Origin: Longimicrobiaceae bacterium
Lineage (GTDB): Bacteria; Gemmatimonadota; Gemmatimonadetes; Longimicrobiales; Longimicrobiaceae
Length of the DNA: 12,242 bases
Direction of reading: 5' to 3'
NCBI GenBank assembly: GCA_030146875.1
Contig: JASLAX010000028.1
Location: forward strand, 1-12,242
The position numbers and the translations under genes were made by a program. This document shows, piece by piece, positions 8,457-12,242 of the stretch. Within the stretch, counting starts at the first letter, position 1, and every line of letters begins with the position of its first letter. Under the pieces are notes generated by a model. It searched no databases, had not been told where the DNA came from, and was given only the letters and a program-made list of their open reading frames with translations.

Positions 8457-8876
8457 ATGCCGGCTTTAGTTTCAAACGCGGAGGTGGAGTTTGCACTAAG
8501 ACGCCTGCTTGTTGATGAGGGGTTCACGGTGAACTTACCGCGACGTCACGGTGAGACGGGCGTCGACATACTTGCAGAACGTTCAGGTGAGCGCTTTTTC
8601 ATTGAGTGTATCGGGTACAAGCGATCACCGCCTGCGCGGGCAAAAGACTTCTATGAAAGCTTTTTCCGAGCAGTCTCGCGGTTGAATGACGATGCTGCGC
8701 ATGTGGTCATCGCGCTATCCTCTCGTGCGGAGCGTGGTCTAACTAAGCGCGCGCAACATCATGGAGTTGCGTGGGAGCGGATTGGTTATTCCTTTCCGGA
8801 ATTGGAACTCTGGCTTGTAGATCCCTCCCAATGCACATACCAGCGCCACAGTTGGTTGGAATGGTTGCAGAGTTAG
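8457..8876 (+). CDS. PD-(D/E)xK nuclease-like protein with altered catalytic core
   Basis: Soluble protein of 139 residues. The ATG has AGGA (8449-8452) just upstream. The pattern GVDIL (D37) followed by FFIECIGYK (E50) matches the Mrr/Holliday-resolvase type nuclease core, in which the second strand normally reads (D/E/Q)-x-K. Here the expected lysine is I52, with K55 three residues later. An N-terminal helix (residues 7-22) and the later helix PARAKDFYESFFRAVSRL also fit a small restriction-endonuclease-like fold. It may be an inactive or rearranged nuclease, perhaps a DNA-binding or regulatory relative. Codon use is clearly less GC-rich than in nrdJ, marking the start of the acquired region. 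No clear attC follows it. Fold assignment is inference from motifs; function is unknown. Confidence 0.72.
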   Translation: MPALVSNAEVEFALRRLLVDEGFTVNLPRRHGETGVDILAERSGERFFIECIGYKRSPPARAKDFYESFFRAVSRLNDDAAHVVIALSSRAERGLTKRAQHHGVAWERIGYSFPELELWLVDPSQCTYQRHSWLEWLQS

Positions 8877-8943
8877 GAGCTGACGCGCTGCGCCCGCACT
8901 ACCCTGGCGACCGAAGTGGACGAACCAGCACGTGGCAGATAGG

Positions 8944-8981
8944 AAGACCGGTCCAGTAGCCTGGGTTCCGACGTCGGTCTT
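8944..8981. repeat. Inverted repeat between the nuclease-like gene and the next gene
   Basis: AAGACCG (8944-8950) pairs with CGGTCTT (8975-8981) across a 24-base loop. It could be a weak terminator of the nuclease-like gene; the right arm merges into the -35 of the next promoter candidate. No attC core pair is recognisable around it. Confidence 0.3.
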
Positions 8982-9008
8982 GATGGGTGCGGTGTAGCTG
9001 CGTACTAT
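8980..9008 (+). promoter_or_regulatory. Candidate promoter of the 161-aa cassette gene
   Basis: TTGATG (8980-8985) and TACTAT (9003-9008) have a 17-base spacer. A start near 9015 would lie after the ATG at 9007 and so favours translation from 9121. The -10 matches four of six consensus bases. Confidence 0.4.
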
Positions 9009-9120
9009 GCTGCGGAGCGTGCTCGTAACCCATGTTGAGTTGTGTGGATCGCAAGAGCGCTACACTGCGCCCTGCGCGCTGCGTAGCGGCGGGATAGGCT
9101 GCCGTCCGGAGCCTACTACA

Positions 9121-9606
9121 ATGTTAGCGCTCACAGCAACCATGGCCGATCCCCGGGACAGAGAGACAGCCGAATCCACCCTCCAGCGCCTGCTAGTGGG
9201 TGCGTCTGTCGTCGGCATCAGGTTCGGGGCGCTCCAACTCCTGTTCGATTCCTTGGCAGTACCGGGGGAGCCATACGTCAACCTAAGCTCCGCTTGGTAT
9301 GTCTATACAAGTCGCCCAGTCACATTCCCTGAGCACGAGGAAGAAGTTCCGCCATTGTCCGAAGAGGCAGAGTTGGCTTGCTCCGTAGAGCTCAGGCACA
9401 AGGAGGTCGCTGCGGTGGAGGTACTCCACCCCTGGCCGCACCTCATCCTGACGTTCTCTGACGGCTCGGTTCTCTATCTCAACGGAAGGAACGAGCGCTA
9501 CGAGCCGTGGACGGCCGGCTTGTCTGGTGTTCTAGAAACGGACAGAGAAGTCATTGCGTGCCCCGGCGGTGGTCTCACCTTCATACTGCCGTCGGATGAG
9601 CGCTAA
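9121..9606 (+). CDS. Cassette-borne protein of unknown function (161 aa)
   Basis: Not recognised. ATG 9121 is chosen because GGAG (9108-9111) lies 9 bases upstream and the candidate promoter at 8980-9008 fits; ATG 9142 (MADPRD) is an alternative, and an ATG at 9007 in frame is less likely. The protein has no signal peptide or membrane helix. Its core looks beta-rich: SVVGIRFGALQLLFDS, then a strand-loop-strand region HPWPHLILTFSDGSVLYLNG followed by RYEPWTAGL, a layout reminiscent of small single-domain immunity-like or DUF6188-like proteins, but that is impression only. Its TAA stop lies inside the first core site of the attC that follows, the tight packing typical of integron cassette genes. 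Confidence 0.75.
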   Translation: MLALTATMADPRDRETAESTLQRLLVGASVVGIRFGALQLLFDSLAVPGEPYVNLSSAWYVYTSRPVTFPEHEEEVPPLSEEAELACSVELRHKEVAAVEVLHPWPHLILTFSDGSVLYLNGRNERYEPWTAGLSGVLETDREVIACPGGGLTFILPSDER

Positions 9607-9660
9607 CAATTCGTCCAAGCCGACGCCGCTTCGCGGCGCGGCTTAACTCAGGTGTTAGTC
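9601..9660 (+). repeat. Integron attC recombination site (59-base element)
   Basis: The 60-base site opens with core R'' CGCTAAC (9601-9607) and ends with R' GTTAGTC (9654-9660), cleavage expected between G9654 and T9655. Inside, AAGCCG (9617-9622) pairs with CGGCTT (9639-9644) and CGCCGC (9624-9629) pairs with GCGGCG (9633-9638) on a TTC loop, leaving A9623 unpaired, the extrahelical base that guides IntI strand choice. From memory it is nearly identical to the attC of the aadA1-type cassettes of mobile integrons. It shows that the flanking genes are cassettes read on the + strand. No intI gene is in the window. Confidence 0.93.
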
Positions 9661-9739
9661 CCATCAGTGAAGTGTCCGTTTCGTGCCGAGAGCGGTTGGT
9701 GCGTTCAGCGTGTCGGGATGATCCACTGCTGGAGGAGTC

Positions 9740-10681
9740 ATGCACAAGTACGCTGTTGCTCTTTCGTTTGCTGGGGACGAGCGGCACTTCGCCAAGGCGG
9801 TCGCAGAGGGCCTTCGGGCAGCTGACGTTACAGTATTCTATGATGAGTACGAACAGCATGCTCTTTGGGGCAACGACCTCTACGAGACGCTCCAGCGCGT
9901 CTATGTAAAAGACTGCCGCTACTGCGTTCTGCTGCTTACGAAAGCTTATCTTCAGAAGATGTGGCCGATATTTGAACGCCGGCAAATCATCGATCGTTTA
10001 GCGAAGGAACACGGCAGTGAGTGCGTCCTTCCGGTTCGGTTGAATGGGTTCCCCGAAGCGGTTCCCGGTCTGAGTGGCGGAATCGGGTATCTAGCGGTTG
10101 ACGACGATCGGCCAGATATCGTCGTGGATGCGTTGCTAAAAAAGCTCAGTGCTCCGGGTTACGAGATCGATAGTGAGTCCGCGTATGCTCAAGCCGTAAA
10201 CCGACTACACCAACGTGGGGACGGTTACGTGGACGTTCATCGCATCTTCACCTCACGTGAAGCGGTTTCACACGCCTTTGGTCAATTCATAGACGTTCAG
10301 TTGCTTCTTGGAGCAATGGGTCACAGATTCTACTGGAGAAGGCAATCGGGGGATGCCCTCGAACTCCTGGCCAGGAATGACGGCCTTCCTGAACTTAAGG
10401 GGAAAGGGCTCACAGGAATTTGTAAATTCCTTGCACCAGAAGCTTGGATCGGTTGTGGCACATGGCAACTTGTGATACCTGAGTATTGTGATACAGCTCA
10501 GATCGGCGAGGACGACGAGATCGTGATTGCGCTTTACTTGAACTCCGAAGAGTGGCAAGTTCTTGGCAATGGTCAAGGGTTCCCCTGCGAGTCCGTCTTC
10601 CTTGCTGGAGTTTGTCTCAAAGGTCCCAACGCGGAAGCATTTTTCCGGCTCGCACGAGAACGGTTCTCGTCAATCGCCTGA
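9740..10681 (+). CDS. TIR-domain protein, probable defence effector
   Basis: Protein of 313 residues; GGAGGAG (9731-9737) provides a strong ribosome site. Residues 1-130 form a bacterial TIR (TIR_2 type) domain: YAVALSFAGDER (4-15) is the first strand and loop, VTVFYDEYE (30-38) follows, and WGNDLYETL (43-51) carries E49 at the position of the TIR NADase glutamate; CVLLLTKAYLQKMW and VLPVRLNGF complete the fold. Residues about 155-313 form an unrecognised domain rich in W, G and beta segments. No transmembrane segment, signal peptide or nucleotide-binding P-loop is visible. Bacterial TIR proteins of this kind cleave NAD+ or make cyclic-ADP-ribose-type signals in anti-phage systems such as Thoeris; a like role is inferred from the family and the cassette location. 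No ThsA-like or other partner is seen. No promoter is evident between attC and the gene, so it may be read from upstream. Confidence 0.88.
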   Translation: MHKYAVALSFAGDERHFAKAVAEGLRAADVTVFYDEYEQHALWGNDLYETLQRVYVKDCRYCVLLLTKAYLQKMWPIFERRQIIDRLAKEHGSECVLPVRLNGFPEAVPGLSGGIGYLAVDDDRPDIVVDALLKKLSAPGYEIDSESAYAQAVNRLHQRGDGYVDVHRIFTSREAVSHAFGQFIDVQLLLGAMGHRFYWRRQSGDALELLARNDGLPELKGKGLTGICKFLAPEAWIGCGTWQLVIPEYCDTAQIGEDDEIVIALYLNSEEWQVLGNGQGFPCESVFLAGVCLKGPNAEAFFRLARERFSSIA

Positions 10682-10834
10682 GGACTGCTCGTTCATACTT
10701 GATTGCAGCCGACTTGCGTGCAGGAGTCCGCTGTGTCGACCCGGAGCACCAGCCTTGTGCACATCGCCGTCCAGCACGGGCTAACTCCGCGCGTGGCCTA
10801 ATGATCGTATATGGACTTCTCCTTCTCGGCCAGG
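10682..10834. other. Non-coding stretch after the TIR gene, possible decayed attC material
   Basis: No gene is seen. The segments CTCGTTCA (near 10688) and AGCCGAC (near 10710), and GGGCTAACTC (10778-10787), loosely echo parts of the intact attC at 9601-9660, but no proper core pair with internal stems can be built. GCCTAAT at 10796-10802 is the best R''-like core. Confidence 0.3.
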
Positions 10835-10939
10835 CTAGCTGGTCATGCGCCTGCGCTCCTGGATGCGCCCCGCGGCCGCGGAGACGGCGATCTCGAAGAC
10901 GTTCTTGGCGGTGTCGACGGCGATAGTTACGTTGCTCAT
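10835..10939 (-). pseudogene. IS110-family transposase, N-terminal remnant
   Basis: Reading leftward from ATG at 10939, with AGGAG about 8 bases upstream (10948-10952), the peptide begins MSNVTIAVDTAKNVFEIAVS and continues through AGRIQERRRMT before a stop at 10835. This is the start of the DEDD (RuvC-like) domain of IS110-family transposases, including the first catalytic aspartate (D9). Full-length relatives run about 300-400 residues, so only the first 33 or so codons survive; the frame ends abruptly just after the conserved segment. It is a clear relic, unable to code for an active enzyme. Confidence 0.8.
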
Positions 10940-11100
10940 GGGATGGGCTCCTTTCGTCACCGGTTCGTGATTGGCGTCTCGTACCAGGCGTAGCTTGCTA
11001 CCTTGTACGGGAGGAGTCCATCCCATCACTGCAGCGGATGCGGGGCCTTGCATGCTTTCGGGCGGAGTAAAAAGTCTTGCGCGCCGGCCCCGCACCCCTG
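10940..11100 (-). mobile_element. Upstream end of the IS110 remnant
   Basis: This stretch lies 5' of the transposase start on the minus strand, where IS110-group elements keep their non-coding end and bridge RNA. It contains a 9-bp stem, TGCGGGGCC (11039-11047) with GGCCCCGCA (11086-11094), around a 38-base loop. The open frame continuing upstream of the transposase ATG looks like chance coding. Assignment to the element is by position only; the exact outer boundary is not determined. Confidence 0.4.
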
Positions 11101-11163
11101 ACCCTTGTGTCGTTAGGCGCCTCCCGCTGAAACCGTTGCGCGGACCTCAGCGAGCGGACAGAT

Positions 11164-11177
11164 TGTACAATTGTACA
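11164..11177. promoter_or_regulatory. Perfect 14-bp palindrome, operator-like
   Basis: TGTACAATTGTACA is a perfect palindrome located 18 bases before the GTG of the VapC relic. It includes TACAAT (11166-11171), a good -10 hexamer, so a bound dimer would block transcription. No good -35 is seen at 16-18 bases. Such palindromes are typical operators of toxin-antitoxin operons, but no antitoxin gene is present. Confidence 0.5.
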
Positions 11178-11195
11178 CTAGCCTGAGGAGCGCGC

Positions 11196-11300
11196 GTGGA
11201 TTGTGTCATTGATACTTCTGCGATTATCGTTGTAATCGCGAATGAACCTGTGGATATTGTTTCTGCAACGGCTGAGCTTCACCAACACGGGGGACTGTGA
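11196..11300 (+). pseudogene. VapC-type PIN toxin, N-terminal remnant
   Basis: A short frame with GAGGAG (11185-11190) five bases before GTG. The translation begins (M)DCVIDTSAIIVVIANEP, the hallmark first strand of PIN-domain VapC ribonuclease toxins with the first catalytic aspartate in VIDTSA. The family is about 125-145 residues long, whereas this frame stops after 34 codons, and the sequence after NEP no longer resembles PIN domains. No VapB antitoxin gene is found upstream. Its stop overlaps the start of the next gene (TGATG), so the relic may now act as a leader frame that delivers ribosomes to it. It is too short to be an active toxin. Confidence 0.7.
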
Positions 11301-11995
11301 TGACCACTACAAGACTTCTGCTTGTTATAGCGGCCTGTACCTTAGCGAGAGCGTCAGCTCAGCAAGCGCCGCCCGCGCCCGCTGCTGCTGTTGCGGTCGC
11401 CGTTGATCCTGACCTGAAACTTGAGGGCGCCTCGCCTGAGCAAGCTGATCTCATTCAGCGCGCCAAGGCCGAGCTCGACAGGGTGTTGGATAGCGATGAT
11501 TTCAGGAAAGCGATCGAAAAGGCGACGTTCGAGGGCCGCAGGCTCCGCCTGGCGAACGGCGACATCCAGGAACCCGATAATGCGGAAATCCTGAAGATCA
11601 TTCTGGAGGGTCGGGAGAGACAGACCCAGGCGGACAACAAGATGACGTTGGACGTGAGGCTCCGCGAGCTCCGGAGGGGCACTGTCGGTTCGACCCGGCT
11701 CGGAAGCGTTGGGAAGATCACTACGTCCTACTGGTTCGTAAATCGGTGCGTGGAAGGAAACGATCCGTACAGTATGGCCGGACATCTAGCACACGAGTGG
11801 ATGCACAAAGCCGGTTTCACCCACTATCCCGACAATTCGGCTCGGGGCGACGTGCCCTATGAAGTAGGCAAGATTGTAAGGAAGCTCGCCAGGGACGAGC
11901 AGATTGCGAGGAACAAGGCCCTGGGCCTGTCTGCGGAGTACGACAGACTTCCGGGATATCTGCTGGACGAAGCAGAGGATGAGGTGATCGACTAG
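11300..11995 (+). CDS. Exported protein with metzincin zinc motif (231 aa)
   Basis: Family not recognised. ATG 11300 is preferred over GTG 11297; GGGGGA (11289-11294) lies just upstream and the start overlaps the stop of the VapC relic. The N-terminus is a signal peptide (R5, hydrophobic 6-12, cleavage likely after ASA at 18-20); IAAC at 10-13 also fits a lipobox, so a lipoprotein is possible. Residues 36-130 are mostly charged helices. GHLAHEWMHKAGFTH gives H165-E166-x-x-H169-x-x-G172-x-x-H175, the full HExxHxxGxxH metzincin signature for zinc binding and catalysis. No methionine occurs after M168, so the usual Met-turn is lacking. DVPYEVGKIV downstream may form the alternative wall of the site. 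Probably a secreted or periplasmic zinc peptidase; substrate unknown. Confidence 0.75.
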   Translation: MTTTRLLLVIAACTLARASAQQAPPAPAAAVAVAVDPDLKLEGASPEQADLIQRAKAELDRVLDSDDFRKAIEKATFEGRRLRLANGDIQEPDNAEILKIILEGRERQTQADNKMTLDVRLRELRRGTVGSTRLGSVGKITTSYWFVNRCVEGNDPYSMAGHLAHEWMHKAGFTHYPDNSARGDVPYEVGKIVRKLARDEQIARNKALGLSAEYDRLPGYLLDEAEDEVID

Positions 11996-12008
11996 TGACA
12001 GCATGGCC

Positions 12009-12079
12009 CACCCTACGGGTGAACCAGCCGCATTCTCAATACATCCCGAAGTGCTCACCGTACTGCGCCGACCGGCTGG
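12009..12079. repeat. Inverted repeats after the metzincin-motif gene
   Basis: CACCC/GGGTG (12009-12013, 12017-12021) forms a tight hairpin and CCAGCCG (12024-12030) pairs with CGGCTGG (12073-12079). They could be a terminator or part of a worn attC: the following GATTAACTAGTGTT (12098-12111) loosely resembles the 3' half of the intact attC. No proper core pair was found. Apart from these there is nothing recognisable between 11996 and 12105. Confidence 0.3.
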
Positions 12080-12161
12080 GCCAAGGCGCTCGCGCGATTA
12101 ACTAGTGTTGTGAAGCCGAAATGTAGTGCATAATGGCAAGCGAGGCGGTAGATTGTCTCGC

Positions 12162-12242
12162 ATGCCAATGCCCATTCGAGTCATCCAACTGCGTGACGGG
12201 GAGCGGGAAGAGCTGGAGCGCCTGGTCCGTGCGCGTACCAAC
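12162..12242 (+). CDS. IS630-family transposase, N-terminal part, runs off the window
   Basis: From ATG 12162 (a second ATG follows at 12168) the 27 visible codons read MPMPIRVIQLRDGEREELER and then LVRARTN, the usual start of the helix-turn-helix domain of IS630/Tc1-mariner type transposases (IRV, ERxELERLxRARTxP). The frame is open to the window end, so completeness cannot be judged. IS630 elements insert at TA dinucleotides; the left end may lie at the TA near 12106-12107, about 55 bases upstream, but the terminal repeat cannot be confirmed without the right end. Confidence 0.68.
   Translation, partial: MPMPIRVIQLRDGEREELERLVRARTN

Larger units (their letters stand above)
9655..11112 (+). 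mobile_element. Probable TIR gene cassette with disrupted 3' attC
   Basis: The left boundary is the cleavage point of the attC at 9601-9660. The right boundary is taken as the next perfect R' core, GTTAGGC at 11112-11118. Between them lie the TIR gene and an IS110 remnant that appears to occupy the cassette's own attC. The left edge is firm; the right edge is inferred from a 7-base core and a short inverted repeat. Confidence 0.4.
10796..11118. repeat. Inverted repeat with attC-like cores around the IS110 remnant
   Basis: GCCTAATGAT (10796-10805) can pair over ten positions, two of them G-T wobbles, with GTCGTTAGGC (11109-11118). The outer seven bases match attC cores (RYYYAAC, one mismatch; GTTRRRY, perfect). 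The 303 bases between them contain the IS110 remnant. This is consistent with an attC interrupted by an insertion sequence, but the inner L sites are not clearly recognisable. Confidence 0.4.

Noticed and set aside
8870..8879. GTTAGGA at the end of the nuclease-like gene as an attC or attI core
   Set aside because: It does not fit GTTRRRY at the last base and no RYYYAAC partner with internal stems lies within 140 bases.
9058..9102. Hairpin-forming stretch GCGCTACACTGCG to GATAGGC as a short attC
   Set aside because: Both cores are mismatched and the inner stems do not follow the L''/L' layout. It may be a worn cassette junction but cannot be supported.
10552..10926. Open frame of 124 codons overlapping the TIR gene end and continuing downstream
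   Set aside because: It overlaps the end of the well-supported TIR frame and then runs antisense to the IS110 remnant with low-complexity arginine-rich sequence; no ribosome site or domain.

Overview
The window is very GC-rich chromosome up to about 8.3 kb, followed by a patchy stretch of visibly lower GC to the right edge. The GC-rich part reads like an environmental Gram-negative bacterium. The combination of a periplasmic amidase, a gluzincin/beta-propeller/outer-membrane-barrel fusion and a class II ribonucleotide reductase suggests a Gemmatimonadota-like (Longimicrobium-type) genome. That placement is inference from protein style, not a marker gene.

Left part (1-8307). A 5'-truncated N-acetylmuramoyl-L-alanine amidase is followed by a 995-residue exported protein combining an HExxH peptidase domain, TolB-like propeller repeats and an Omp85-like barrel. 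Next come two short, translationally coupled, hydrophilic and apparently disordered proteins. Then comes nrdJ, the B12-dependent ribonucleotide reductase, with a sigma70-like promoter, a clear NrdR box, a possible second box 32 bp upstream, and a perfect 13-bp terminator hairpin.

Right part (about 8310-12242). This is an accessory region with the marks of an integron cassette array without a visible integrase. The firm anchor is a textbook attC site at 9601-9660, which resembles, from memory, the attC of the mobile aadA cassettes. It closes a cassette for an unrecognised 161-residue protein and opens a cassette for a TIR-domain protein of the NADase-effector type. Upstream lies a PD-(D/E)xK-like protein with a substituted catalytic lysine. 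Downstream is a 5' remnant of an IS110-family transposase lying between short inverted repeats that match attC core sites (GCCTAAY / GTTAGGC). Next are a 34-codon relic of a VapC toxin behind a perfect 14-bp palindrome, an exported protein with a complete metzincin zinc motif but no Met-turn methionine, and the first 27 codons of an IS630-family transposase running off the window.

The most interesting reading is a small defence-flavoured cassette island next to nrdJ: a TIR effector, a nuclease-like protein and toxin-antitoxin debris, with IS elements apparently inserted at or near cassette junctions. The attC and the TIR domain are seen directly. The defence role and the IS-in-attC history are inference.
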